64,000 nucleotides of DNA, taken from assembly GCF_023156505.1 (NCBI RefSeq), contig NZ_JALNMJ010000001.1, forward strand, positions 1 to 64,000. Reading direction: 5' to 3'. Both the position numbers and the translations under genes were made by a program. The DNA is from Roseibium sediminicola. GTDB taxonomy: Bacteria > Pseudomonadota > Alphaproteobacteria > Rhizobiales > Stappiaceae. Shown piece after piece: positions 45,055 to 53,559 of this stretch (its first letter is position 1; the number at the start of each line of letters is the position of its first letter). The notes under the pieces are model-generated. The model had not been told where the DNA came from. It searched no databases and worked only from the letters and a program-made list of their open reading frames with translations.

Positions 45055-45077
45055 GGCGAAAGGCAATTTGGAAACGA

Positions 45078-45130
45078 CGGCTGCACCGTCGACCCCAACC
45101 ATAACCCTTCCTACAAGGGGGAGGGGTGGG
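45078..45130. repeat. Single arm of the CCCCCTTGTG repeat family
   Basis: GTCGACCCCAACCATAACCC followed by CTACAAGGGGGAGGGGTGGG resembles one arm of the inverted repeat at 41784-41960. It lies between two convergent stops. Confidence 0.6.
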
Positions 45131-45143
45131 GGATCCGTTGGAT

Positions 45144-45932
45144 TCAGTCCTTGCCCGATTTCTCCGCCAGCTCCGCCTCGTAGGCTTTTGCCACACGCAG
45201 GAAACGGGCGTGGGCGTAGTTCATCGAGAGAATGAAGCCCCACCAGCCGTATTTGCGGTATTTGCGCACGAAATAGGCCTTGAAGAAGCTGACTGGAAAT
45301 TCGGTCAGAAGACGGGATCTCGGCAGCTTGCGGCCACGGGCGCGCATGTCGGCGACCTGCATGTCCGAATAGCGGTTGTATTTGCCGACCTGGAATTCAA
45401 GCGAACGGATCGAGCGGTGCGCCATGATGCCGTCCAGATTGTCGATCCGGGCTCCGGGTTCCGGGCGCACCGTGTCATGAACTATGGACTCTGAAAACCG
45501 TCCCTTGCGCCGGTCGTAGAGCCGGATCTGGTGATAGCCATAGGCCCAGGAGGCCGGCGCGGTTTCGTGGGCGTACATGTCCCGGATCATGATGCGCCAG
45601 CCGTCGGCATCGGTGTAGCTGCCGTCCGCGAAGCGGGCCTGGATTTCCGCCGCCAGCTCCGGTGTCACCTCTTCGTCGGCATCCAGATTGAGCAGCCAGT
45701 CGTTGCGGCACTGGTCCTCGCCGAAGCGCTTTTGCGGGCCGTAACCGGGCCAGTCGTTTTTGACAACGCGAGCGCCAAGATCTTTGGCAACCGCGACCGT
45801 GTCGTCGGAAGAACCGCTGTCGATGACGATCACTTCGTCCACCCAGCCGATGACGCTTTCGATCGGCCGGGCAATCCGGTCGGCCTCGTCCTTGGCAATG
45901 ATGAAAGCGGAAAGGGGCAGGCGGTCGGTCAT
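45144..45932 (-). CDS. Family 2 glycosyltransferase, lipopolysaccharide-core type
   Basis: A 262-residue cytoplasmic or peripheral inner-membrane GT-A enzyme. LSAFIIAKDEADRIARPIESV (7-27), VIVIDSGSSDDTVAVAK (nucleotide-binding Asp) and LNLDADEEVTPELAAEI (metal-binding DAD) are the GT2 marks; GYHQIRLYDRRKGRF and the basic C-terminus (FVRKYRKYGWWGF) fit the WaaE/KdtX-like branch that adds glucose or similar sugars to LPS inner core. Donor and acceptor are not known. No other LPS genes are adjacent. Confidence 0.88.
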   Translation of the reverse strand: MTDRLPLSAFIIAKDEADRIARPIESVIGWVDEVIVIDSGSSDDTVAVAKDLGARVVKNDWPGYGPQKRFGEDQCRNDWLLNLDADEEVTPELAAEIQARFADGSYTDADGWRIMIRDMYAHETAPASWAYGYHQIRLYDRRKGRFSESIVHDTVRPEPGARIDNLDGIMAHRSIRSLEFQVGKYNRYSDMQVADMRARGRKLPRSRLLTEFPVSFFKAYFVRKYRKYGWWGFILSMNYAHARFLRVAKAYEAELAEKSGKD

Positions 45933-46026
45933 GGAATGTCCGGTCAGAAGGTGAGGCCGGAACGGACCGGCGCAGCAGATACCAACTCGTATTAGCCGCG
46001 CCGGCGCGTGTTTTGAAGCGCCGCGG

Positions 46027-47697
46027 TCAGGATTTTACACGGGCAAAGACCGCATCGAGGCCCAGAAGCGTGATCGTGGAGCCTTCGACAGCCCCGGTGA
46101 ACCCGGGTGCCTTCAGGTCCGACAGGTCAAGATCCGGGACAGTGATCGTGGCCGGTTCCGCGCCGAGATTGAACGCGCACAGGATCGTCTCGCCATTGTG
46201 GCTGCGGGTGAAGACCAGTGTCTCGCCGTCGCTGTCGAGAAAAGCCATATCACCCTTTTTCAAAGGTTCATGCTGCTGCCGCCAGGCGTAGAAGGCGCGG
46301 TTGCGGTTCAAGATTGAGGTGTCGTCCTTGTCCTGCTCGAAAGCGGCCATCGCCAGATGGTCCTCCGCCACCGGCAACCAAGGTTCGGCGTCTGAGAAAC
46401 CGCCGTTTGCCGCGTCCTTGGTCCAGGGCATCGGCGTGCGGCAACCGTCGCGGCCCTTGTATTCCGGCCAGAAGCGGATGCCATAGGGGTCTTGCAGTTT
46501 TTCAAAAGGCACATCGGCCTGGGTCAGGCCCAGTTCCTCGCCCTGGTAGAGGCAGGGTGTGCCGCGCAGCGACGCACAAAGCGCGGTCTCGAGCGGCGCG
46601 AATTTCTGCAGATCCTTGCCGTCGCCCCAGCGGCTGCCGACGCGTTTGACGTCGTGGTTGGACAGCGCCCAGCTGGCCCAGCCCGAGCCGATGCCGGCAT
46701 TCATCTCCTCGACGATGCGGCGGATATAGCGGGCCGAATGCTGCGGCGTCAGCAGATCGAAGCTGTAGGCCATGTGAATGCGCTTGCCGGTTTCCGTATA
46801 GGACCGGGTCAGCTCAACGGCGAGGCCGTCATGGCCGATTTCACCGACGGAGGTGGTGCCGGGATATTTGTCGAGCAGATCACGCAGTTTTTCCAGAAAG
46901 ACCAAGTTTTCCGGCTGGGTCTTGTCATAGACATGATCCTGATAGCCATAAGGATTGGTCGGATCGACGGTCGAGGGCGCTTCGTCGGCACTGAGCGGCG
47001 GGTTGTCCCGAAGCTGCTTGTCGTGAACATAGAAATTCACCGTGTCGAGACGGAACCCGTCGACGCCCCGGTCGAGCCAGAACTTCGCGGCGCCGAGCAC
47101 GGCGTCCTGGACTTCCTCGTTGTGGAAGTTGAGGTCCGGCTGGCTGGCCAGGAAATTATGCATGTAATACTGGCAGCGGCGGCTGTCCCATTCCCAGGCA
47201 GCGCCGCCGAAGATCGACAGCCAGTTGTTCGGCACTGTGCCGTCCGGCTTGGCGTCGGCCCAGACGAACCAGTCGGCCTTGGCGTTGTCTTTTGAGGAGC
47301 GGCTTTCCACGAACCAGGGATGCTGGTCGGACGTGTGCGAGATCACCAGGTCGATGATCACCTTCAGTCCGCGGCCATGGGCGGCTGCCAGCATGCGGTC
47401 GAAATCGGCCAGCGAGCCGAACATCGGATCGACATCCTCGTAATCGGAGACATCATAGCCGAAATCGTCCATGGGCGACGTGAAGAACGGCGACAGCCAG
47501 ATCGCGTCGACGCCGAGCGATGCGATGTAGTCCATGCGCTCGGTGACCCCGTTCAGGTCGCCGATGCCGTCGTTATTGCTGTCGTTGAAGGAACGCGGAT
47601 AGATCTGATAGATCACCGCGCCCTTCCACCAGTCCGGGTCTTTGATCAGGTTTGCTGGCACATCAGCCTCCAGGCCCGCTTCGGCTTCTTCGAACAT
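46027..47697 (-). CDS. aglA: Alpha-glucosidase, glycoside hydrolase family 13
   Basis: A 556-residue cytoplasmic oligo-1,6-/alpha-1,4-glucosidase type enzyme. The (beta/alpha)8 barrel shows VIYQIYPRSFNDSNNDGIGDL (about 28-48), DAIWLSPFFTSPMDDFGYDV, IIDLVISHTSDQHPWF, the nucleophile in GFRLDTVNFYV, the acid/base Glu in TSVGEIGHDG and the third Asp in WALSNHDVKR. The AglA name rests on similarity to the alphaproteobacterial alpha-glucoside system; transport genes aglEFGK and regulator aglR are not in the window. A LacI-type palindrome lies 39 bases upstream of the start. Confidence 0.85.
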   Translation of the reverse strand: MFEEAEAGLEADVPANLIKDPDWWKGAVIYQIYPRSFNDSNNDGIGDLNGVTERMDYIASLGVDAIWLSPFFTSPMDDFGYDVSDYEDVDPMFGSLADFDRMLAAAHGRGLKVIIDLVISHTSDQHPWFVESRSSKDNAKADWFVWADAKPDGTVPNNWLSIFGGAAWEWDSRRCQYYMHNFLASQPDLNFHNEEVQDAVLGAAKFWLDRGVDGFRLDTVNFYVHDKQLRDNPPLSADEAPSTVDPTNPYGYQDHVYDKTQPENLVFLEKLRDLLDKYPGTTSVGEIGHDGLAVELTRSYTETGKRIHMAYSFDLLTPQHSARYIRRIVEEMNAGIGSGWASWALSNHDVKRVGSRWGDGKDLQKFAPLETALCASLRGTPCLYQGEELGLTQADVPFEKLQDPYGIRFWPEYKGRDGCRTPMPWTKDAANGGFSDAEPWLPVAEDHLAMAAFEQDKDDTSILNRNRAFYAWRQQHEPLKKGDMAFLDSDGETLVFTRSHNGETILCAFNLGAEPATITVPDLDLSDLKAPGFTGAVEGSTITLLGLDAVFARVKS

Positions 47698-47735
47698 TGC
47701 CGGTCTCCGTCCGCTTCTATGGCGGTGTGATGGGT

Positions 47736-47751
47736 TTCAAAGCGCTTTGAA
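47736..47751. promoter_or_regulatory. LacI-family operator upstream of aglA
   Basis: TTCAAAGCGCTTTGAA is a perfect 16-base palindrome with the central CG typical of LacI/AglR-type operators. On the minus strand TTGACC (47775-47780) and a TATAGC-like box precede it, so a bound repressor would block aglA transcription. Confidence 0.75.
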
Positions 47752-47869
47752 TGGCTATATCCCGCGGCCTCTTTGGTCAAGAGACCTTTCGTGAAAAAGT
47801 CATGTGATCGGTGGATGGCGTCAACGAAATCTGAATGCGCGACTGCAAAGACCAGGCGGGTCCGCAAAG

Positions 47870-47901
47870 CAAAAACCGGCCCTGCAAGAAGCAGGACCGG
47901 T
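47870..47901 (-). terminator. Orphan intrinsic terminator, minus strand
   Basis: On the minus strand ACCGGTCCTGC pairs with GCAGGGCCGGT around TTCTT and is followed by TTTTGCTTTG. No supported minus-strand gene precedes it within 350 bases, so it may end a small RNA starting near 48000-48100. Confidence 0.6.
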
Positions 47902-48269
47902 GGAGCAACTGAAAAGTGTCGAAACACGATTTTGTCCGGAACGAGGTCTTTGTACACCGTGCGCGTGACAGATATGTGAACACACCTTTAACGCCTGTGA
48001 ACAATGGCAGGGAGCATGCGCGGCAGTGGAACAATCGGGCTTCGAGCCGGCACAAAGCAAGGTTTGGTTGATTTAGATAAGTTATTGTATTAAAAGTCGG
48101 AAAAATAAAGTTATGACGTTAAGGTCAATTTCCTCTTGCAAAGCAGCATGGAAGCTGGAACTGTCTCGTCACGCAGAAACGTCGGCAAGGCAATCCCTCG
48201 TGAAATGTCGCAGGCCTGGACAAACCGATCCAGACCGCCACCTTGCCGGGTAAACTTGGAGGAAATGTC

Positions 48270-49436
48270 ATGACGGCAGCCATGGTTGGATGGGCGCATA
48301 TGCCCTTCGGCAAGCATTCGGAAGAAACCGTTGAAAGCATGATCGTCAAGGTCGCGGTCGATGCCATTCACGATGCCGGCATCGCGCCGGAAGATGTCGA
48401 CGAGATCCTGCTCGGCCATTTCAATGCCGGCTTCTCTGCCCAGGACTTTACCGCGTCCCTCGTGCTTCAGGCCGATCCCGGCTTGCGCTTCAAACCGGCG
48501 ACCCGGGTTGAAAACGCCTGCGCCACCGGGTCCGCCGCCGTGCACCAGGGCGTGCGCGCCATCGCTTCCGGCGATGCCCGCTTCGTGCTGGTCGTCGGCG
48601 TCGAGCAGATGACCACCACTCCGGGACCGGAGATCGGCAGGAACCTGCTGAAGGCCTCCTATCTGAAGGAGGAGGGCGACACGCCGGCCGGCTTCGCCGG
48701 TGTCTTCGGCAAGATCGCCGATGCCTATTTCCAGAAACACGGCGACCAATCCGACGCGCTGGCAAAGATCGCCGCCAAGAACCACAAGAACGGCGTCGGT
48801 AACCCTTACGCCCAGATGCGCAAGGATCTCGGCTTCGAGTTCTGCCGCGCGGAAAGCGAAAAGAACCCGTTTGTCGCCGGTCCTTTGAAACGCACCGACT
48901 GCTCGCTGGTTTCCGACGGTGCCGCCGCCCTGGTCCTGACCGATCCGGCCACCGCGCTCGGCATGAAAAAGGCGGTCGCCTTCCGTGGCCTGGCCCATGT
49001 GCAGGATTTCCTGCCCATGTCGAAACGCGACATTCTCAAATTCGAGGGCTGCTCCAGGGCCTGGGGCGAGGCGCTCGGCGACGCCAACCTGGCGCTGGAG
49101 GATCTCTCCTTTGTCGAGACCCATGACTGCTTCACCATTGCCGAGCTGATCGAATACGAGGCGATGGGCCTGACCAGGGAAGGCGAGGGCGCCCGCGCCG
49201 TGCTCGAAGGCTGGACCGAGATGGGCGGCAAGCTGCCGGTCAACCCGTCCGGCGGTTTGAAAGCCAAGGGTCACCCGATCGGCGCCACCGGCGTTTCCAT
49301 GCATGTGCTCACCGCCATGCAGCTCACCGGCACGGCCGGCGACATCCAGGTGAAGAACGCCGAGATCGGCGGCATCTTCAACATGGGCGGCGCCGCTGTG
49401 GCGAACTTCGTCTCGGTGATGCAGGCAATGCGGTAA
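48270..49436 (+). CDS. Thiolase family protein, SCPx type (acetyl-CoA acetyltransferase)
   Basis: A 388-residue thiolase-fold enzyme for acyl-CoA cleavage or condensation. Motifs: nucleophile Cys in VENACATGSAAVHQG (about 84-98), ETHDCFTIAELIEYEAMGL and KLPVNPSGGLKAKGHPIGATG with the catalytic His; the order and the DCFT/S motif in place of the classical second Cys region place it in the sterol-carrier-protein-X-like branch. ATG 48270 follows GGAGG at seven bases. Alone, with a strong terminator. The partner acyl-CoA enzymes are not adjacent, so the substrate is unknown. Confidence 0.9.
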   Translation: MTAAMVGWAHMPFGKHSEETVESMIVKVAVDAIHDAGIAPEDVDEILLGHFNAGFSAQDFTASLVLQADPGLRFKPATRVENACATGSAAVHQGVRAIASGDARFVLVVGVEQMTTTPGPEIGRNLLKASYLKEEGDTPAGFAGVFGKIADAYFQKHGDQSDALAKIAAKNHKNGVGNPYAQMRKDLGFEFCRAESEKNPFVAGPLKRTDCSLVSDGAAALVLTDPATALGMKKAVAFRGLAHVQDFLPMSKRDILKFEGCSRAWGEALGDANLALEDLSFVETHDCFTIAELIEYEAMGLTREGEGARAVLEGWTEMGGKLPVNPSGGLKAKGHPIGATGVSMHVLTAMQLTGTAGDIQVKNAEIGGIFNMGGAAVANFVSVMQAMR

Positions 49437-49460
49437 GCGCAGTTCGTTTAAAAGTGAGAA

Positions 49461-49487
49461 AGCCGGCGGAAACGCCGGCTTTTTTTG
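49461..49487 (+). terminator. Intrinsic terminator of thiolase gene
   Basis: AGCCGGCG-GAAA-CGCCGGCT followed by seven T residues, 24 bases past the stop. Confidence 0.95.
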
Positions 49488-49615
49488 TTTTTCACCGTTC
49501 ATCCCTCCTCAGGTTCGTCATTGCAGGGCTTGCCCCTGCAATCCATGCCGTGGCAGCGCCCCAAAGGAACTTGCTCTCAGACGGCAAGGAAACGGCATGA
49601 ATCCCATGGTCAAGC

Positions 49616-49931
49616 CCACTGGTGTCAGGTTTAAGCAGTGTTCGCAGTTCTTACTCGGGCCTTGCGGCTTGTTCCAGTCTCCCCCCTTGCGGGGGAGATG
49701 TCTCCGTCAGGAGACAGAGGGGGTGTCAACCTCCCGATATCATTCGGCATTTCCGAATTCGCGGTGCCCGCTTCACCCCCCTCTGTCCGGTTTCCGGACA
49801 TCTCCCCCGCAAGGGGGGAGACGGCAGAAAGCGGCATATCTGCTTCATGTCCGAAAGGCACGAATTTGTTGATTGTCAAAAGATCCCAACTGCTTAAGGA
49901 AAGTGTGAAAGTCTAAACCGGACACCAGTGG
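49616..49931. mobile_element. 316-bp MITE-like element with 7-bp target duplication
   Basis: The ends are inverted copies: CCACTGGTGTCAGGTTTA at the left and, read inward from the right, CCACTGGTGTCCGGTTTA (one mismatch in 18). GTCAAGC is duplicated directly on both sides (49609-49615 and 49932-49938). There is no transposase; the open frames inside are short and cross the inner palindrome. An inner inverted repeat (49677-49822) makes up nearly half the element. It must have been moved by an enzyme encoded elsewhere; I cannot name the parent insertion sequence family. Confidence 0.85.
49677..49822. repeat. Inner inverted repeat with CCCCCCTTGCGGGGGAGAT arms
   Basis: GTCTCCCCCCTTGCGGGGGA at the left is matched inverted by TCCCCCGCAAGGGGGGAGAC at the right; just inside, each arm has its own small hairpin (TCTCCGTCAGGAGA and TCCGGTTTCCGGA), which differ in sequence but keep pairing, then CAGAGGGGG/CCCCCTCTG. 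The compensated differences suggest that structure, not sequence, is kept. Confidence 0.8.
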
Positions 49932-50077
49932 GTCAAGCCATGGGATGACGAGTGAAGGAGTCGGTAACTGAACGACACGAGTTGAGCTTCCGGTCGCCGA
50001 GCAGAACCGCGGCCGATGAAGGCTACTGGATCCGCTGTCGCGGGGATGACAGTTGCGAGGTGGCGCAGCTCTCAGCC

Positions 50078-51172
50078 TTACTGCGCCGCGCCTGCCGCAG
50101 CGGCATAAAAATCCGGATCAGTCAGTTCCGGCGGGCTGACCGGTGCGCCGCCGCCTTCGCCGACATAAGTGTCCGCGACGCCATAGACGAAGACACCGCC
50201 GGCGTTCCGCTTCAGAATGGCGATGCGCTCGATCAGCTGGTGATCGCCGGTCTCGCAATTGGCGTAGCTGGTATAGAGCTGCTTGCCGCCTTCGGTGATC
50301 CGTTCCGTGCCGGAGGAAAAACTGCCTTCGGTGCAGGATTTCTGGCTGTCGGCGACCGCCAGCGACATCAGCTCTTCTTCCGATGTGTAGCTGCCCGCCG
50401 GGAAGATATGGGCAACCAGCGTGCGCGAGTCATTGGCGGCGACCGCGTGCAGGCCGTTCAGATCCTCCGCGCGCTGGCCGTCCGGGATCAGCTTCAGGCC
50501 GGAAATTCCGGCGCTGCCCATCAGGTTGAAGAGGGCCTGGGTGGCCTCGACGGCAAGCTGCGGATCATTGGCGGACGTGGACGGGGTGGTGGTGGCCTTG
50601 GCCGGAGGGTTGGTGCCGAGACCGCCCTGCACGGGCGCGGCGGCAACGTCGCCCATGCCGGGCGCGGCACCGTAGCGAGCGATGTTGCGTTCAACGCATT
50701 TGGCCAGCCTTGCCATCAATTTGGCGGTGCCGGTCAGGCGGAACTGGTAGTTATAGGCGCCGTCATAGACATAGAGTGTGCGCCCGCGCCGGAAGCGGGT
50801 GATGATATAGCCGCCCTGGGGCATCTGCATGCGCGCCAGGTCCTTTGAGGTCGCCTTGGCGACGCCGCTTTGCCAGGCGCCCCGGTCGATGCGGTATTGC
50901 AGGGGAATGTCCGAACCGACATCCATGTTCCAGTGCGGCGCGGAAAAGCCGATGGCCCAGCTGTAGGTGGTGTCGACCTGGACATAGAGGGTGATGCCGC
51001 TCTTGTAGCTGGCCGAGGCGACGCAGGTTGAAAACCGGCCGCTCTGGTCGTCGGTGAAGGCGCTGCCGTTCCAGCCGCCAAGGCGGAAATTCTCGACGAT
51101 CGCAGCCTGTGCCGATGCCAGACTTATGAGCAGTGCCACACCGGCCGCAGCCAGCAATTGAACAAGACGCAT
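50078..51172 (-). CDS. Secreted protein of unknown function
   Basis: A 364-residue exported protein: signal peptide 1-24 (cleaved after AQA), an N-terminal beta-rich domain (about 25-165, IVENFRLGGWNGSAFTDDQSGRFSTCVASA), a Pro/Thr/Ala linker (about 175-205) and a C-terminal domain (about 205-350) with two Cys (QKSCTEG, YANCETGDH). I do not recognise the family. It lies upstream of another exported protein gene of the IalB family on the same strand, 110 bases apart, but probably separately transcribed. Confidence 0.75.
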   Translation of the reverse strand: MRLVQLLAAAGVALLISLASAQAAIVENFRLGGWNGSAFTDDQSGRFSTCVASASYKSGITLYVQVDTTYSWAIGFSAPHWNMDVGSDIPLQYRIDRGAWQSGVAKATSKDLARMQMPQGGYIITRFRRGRTLYVYDGAYNYQFRLTGTAKLMARLAKCVERNIARYGAAPGMGDVAAAPVQGGLGTNPPAKATTTPSTSANDPQLAVEATQALFNLMGSAGISGLKLIPDGQRAEDLNGLHAVAANDSRTLVAHIFPAGSYTSEEELMSLAVADSQKSCTEGSFSSGTERITEGGKQLYTSYANCETGDHQLIERIAILKRNAGGVFVYGVADTYVGEGGGAPVSPPELTDPDFYAAAAGAAQ

Positions 51173-51282
51173 CGTACCCCCCTGATGCCGCGGCGGACCA
51201 GCCGCCAGTCATTTGGAAAGGCTAAGCGAATTCCGTTGCGGCATCAAGAAAGCTCGGCGTCAAAAGCGCGCTGAGCCCAGGC

Positions 51283-51795
51283 TTACTGGATGGCGTCCAT
51301 GGCCTTGGTAAACCCGGTCAGCGGCACATCGACCGATTGGCGGCGGTCGGCGGCTGGAGCGAAATCGATCTGCAGCTTGGTGCCGGCCTTCATGGCATCG
51401 ATCATCTCGGGCGTCGCATCGGCGGAGATGTAGCAGCCGCGCTGGTCGCAGGTGCCGACCTCAAGCTCGGTGAGCGGCGTGCCGTCAACGGCAAGCTTGA
51501 CCTTGCCGGGCAGGTAGAAGCCGAGCGGCGCCTGCATCTGGAAAACCGGCGTGCCCTTGTTGGCGGGATAGATGACATCCACCTTGAACAGCAGTTGTCC
51601 GTTTTCCTTGATGCGCAGGATCTGGCTGGCCTCGCAGATCAGCGTTTCCGCCGCGCGCGCAGGGCCTCCGCACCGTGTCTGCCACAGCGCTTCCTGTGCG
51701 TTTTCCTGGGCGGTTTCCTGCGCGAGGGCGCCGCCGGCCGGAACGAGAGCCGCGATCGACGCGGCGAGAATGAGTTGTTTTCTAAAAAATGCCAT
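51283..51795 (-). CDS. Invasion-associated locus B (IalB) family protein
   Basis: A 170-residue periplasmic protein with signal peptide 1-25 (ending ALA). The IalB-type core has four Cys: TRCGGPARAAETLICEAS and EVGTCDQRGCYISADA, likely two disulfides, with FQMQAPLGFYLPGKVKLAVDG between. Named for a Bartonella invasion locus, but most alphaproteobacteria, including free-living ones, have several copies and the role is unknown. No invasion function should be assumed here. Confidence 0.85.
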   Translation of the reverse strand: MAFFRKQLILAASIAALVPAGGALAQETAQENAQEALWQTRCGGPARAAETLICEASQILRIKENGQLLFKVDVIYPANKGTPVFQMQAPLGFYLPGKVKLAVDGTPLTELEVGTCDQRGCYISADATPEMIDAMKAGTKLQIDFAPAADRRQSVDVPLTGFTKAMDAIQ

Positions 51796-52075
51796 GTCTC
51801 TTGCTTTTTTGAGTTGCTGCCCCCGCGCAAGCCATACCCGTTCGCATGCCGTTCGTCACCCGCAATCCTTGCATTGCTCTTTCCATCTTGGCCGCCAATC
51901 GGGCAAAACGCGGGGCGCCTGCCTCGCGCAGCGGCCGTGAACTGGAATTGGTCAAACCGTCTGTTTTGGAAAAAACTATTCCGCTCGGGCGATCAGCTTT
52001 GAAAACCGGTGCCCGGCGCTCTCCTCGGCATCTCATTACATTAAGTCCATCAAACTGGGATTGGAGACCCTTGAG

Positions 52076-53539
52076 ATGGCAACCCGCCGTGGCGACACGC
52101 ATAAAACACTGAAACGGGCTCAGGACCGGCTCGACGTGTTTCCGGCCTTCATGAAGGTGGCCGGCGAGCGTGTGCTGGTGGTCGGCCATGGCGGCGAGGC
52201 TGCCGCCAAGGTGCGTCTCCTCGGCGAAACAAATGCGAAAATCGTCGTTGTCGCGGAAACCGTCGAAGCGGATCTGGCGGAAGCGATCGAACTGTTCGAG
52301 GCAGAGCATGTTGCCGAGGCGTTCAAGCCGGCGCATCTGAACGGCGCGGCCCTGGTCTTCTCCGCGCAGGAAGACTGGGATCTCGACAAGGCCGTTGTCG
52401 ATGCCGCCCGCATCTTCGGTGTGCCGGTCAACGCGGTCGACAAACCCGAGCTCTGCGATTTCTACACAGGCGCGCTGGTCAACCGCGCGCCGATCGCGGT
52501 TGCGATCACCTCCACCGGCGTCGGGCCGGTGCTCTCCCGCCACATCCGCGCGCGCATCGAGGCGATGCTGCCGCGCGCCACCGGCGAGCTGGCCCGTCTG
52601 GCCGAGAGCTTTCGTGATGCGGCCACCAAGGTCATTCGCGACGGTGCCCTGCGCCGCAATTTCTGGGCCCGGTTCTTTTCCGGCGCCGTCGCCAGCAATC
52701 TTTACGCCGGCAAGGCCGATGTCGCGCGCGCCGAGGCACAGCGGCTGCTGAATTCCATGGCGGACGAGCCGGGCTTTGTCTGGCTGGTCGGGGCCGGTCC
52801 TGGCGCGGAAGACCTCTTGACCCTGCGCGCGCAGCGCCTTTTGCAGGAAGCCGATGTCATCGTCCACGACGCCCTGGTGCCGGCAAGCGTGGTTGCCATG
52901 GGCCGGCGCGATGCGGACCGGATCTCCGTCGGCAAGCGCAAGGGCGCGCATTCCGTGCCGCAGTCGGAGATCTCTGACCTGCTGGTCGAGCTGGGCCGCA
53001 AGGGCCTGAAGGTCGTGCGCCTCAAGGCTGGGGATCCGATGATCTTCGGCCGGGCCGCGGAAGAAATGGAGGCACTCCGCCAAGGCGGGGTTGGTTTCGA
53101 AATCGTCCCCGGCGTCACAGCAGCCTTCGCCGCGGCCGCTTCTGCCCAGATCCCGCTGACCCTTCGCGGTGTCGCCTCCAACCTTGTGTTTGCAACGGGT
53201 CACAACGCCAAGTCCGAAACCCTGCCCGACTGGGCCGGTCTGGCACTGAAAGGCGCGACCGTTGCCGTCTATATGGGCCGGACCGTTGCCGCCGCCGTTG
53301 CCGAAAAGATGATCGGCGCCGGCCTCAAGGCCGAGACCCCGGTGGCGGTGATCGAAAACGCCGCCCATCCGGACGAACGTCAATTTGCCGGAACCCTCAA
53401 CGAACTCGCGGTGCTGTCGAACCGCGAAGAGATCGATGGACCGGTTCTGATCGTGATCGGCGAGGCCGTCGGCCATGCCGCACTGGACAAGGCCGAACCT
53501 CTGGCGCCGCTGGATGCGGCCCGGGTCGTGGCTGCCTGA
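52076..53539 (+). CDS. cysG: Siroheme synthase (precorrin-2 dehydrogenase / uroporphyrinogen methyltransferase)
   Basis: A 487-residue multifunctional enzyme making siroheme for the sulfite reductase encoded downstream. The N-terminal part (about 20-220) is the dehydrogenase/ferrochelatase unit (RVLVVGHGGEAAAKVRLL, FGVPVNAVDKPELCDFYTGALV, ITSTGVGPVLSRHIR); the C-terminal part (about 235-470) is the SAM-dependent methyltransferase (VWLVGAGPGAEDLLTLRA, VHDALV, RLKAGDPMIFGRAAEE, VPGVTAAFAAAA). ATG 52076 is preceded by GGAG; a TTG 15 bases upstream is also in frame. First gene of cysG-DUF2849-cysI-cysH-DUF934. Confidence 0.94.
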   Translation: MATRRGDTHKTLKRAQDRLDVFPAFMKVAGERVLVVGHGGEAAAKVRLLGETNAKIVVVAETVEADLAEAIELFEAEHVAEAFKPAHLNGAALVFSAQEDWDLDKAVVDAARIFGVPVNAVDKPELCDFYTGALVNRAPIAVAITSTGVGPVLSRHIRARIEAMLPRATGELARLAESFRDAATKVIRDGALRRNFWARFFSGAVASNLYAGKADVARAEAQRLLNSMADEPGFVWLVGAGPGAEDLLTLRAQRLLQEADVIVHDALVPASVVAMGRRDADRISVGKRKGAHSVPQSEISDLLVELGRKGLKVVRLKAGDPMIFGRAAEEMEALRQGGVGFEIVPGVTAAFAAAASAQIPLTLRGVASNLVFATGHNAKSETLPDWAGLALKGATVAVYMGRTVAAAVAEKMIGAGLKAETPVAVIENAAHPDERQFAGTLNELAVLSNREEIDGPVLIVIGEAVGHAALDKAEPLAPLDAARVVAA

Positions 53540-53559
53540 AGTTAAAGAGAGTGGACGCA

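Larger units (their letters stand above)
47698..48269. other. Intergenic region with operator and an orphan terminator
   Basis: The 570 bases between aglA and the thiolase gene contain the aglA operator (47736-47751), a minus-strand terminator with no gene before it (47870-47901) and an AT-rich stretch (48060-48130) that may hold promoters for both strands. Protein-coding frames here are unconvincing. Confidence 0.5.
49516..49950. repeat. GATGCCATGG-family repeat, interrupted by an insertion
   Basis: The left part (49516-49615: CGTCATTGCAGGGCTTGCCC ... ATCCCATGGTCAAGC) and the right part (49932-49950: GTCAAGCCATGGGATGACG) together rebuild the unit seen whole at 30704-30814. Removing 49616-49931 and one GTCAAGC copy restores the perfect palindrome ATCCCATGG-TCAAG-CCATGGGAT. 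Confidence 0.85.

Noticed and set aside
48111..49502. 463-codon open frame opposite the thiolase gene
   Set aside because: Antisense to a clear thiolase with intact motifs; no ribosome binding site and no recognisable domains.
49677..49822. Possible CRISPR-like repeat
   Set aside because: There are only two inverted arms, no regular direct repeats or spacers, and no cas genes.
49597..49916. Several 80-90 codon frames in the 316-bp element
   Set aside because: They run across the perfect inner palindrome, exist on both strands, and resemble no transposase.
51283..51795. IalB as a sign of invasion or pathogenicity
   Set aside because: The family is spread through free-living alphaproteobacteria; nothing else in the window suggests a virulence locus.
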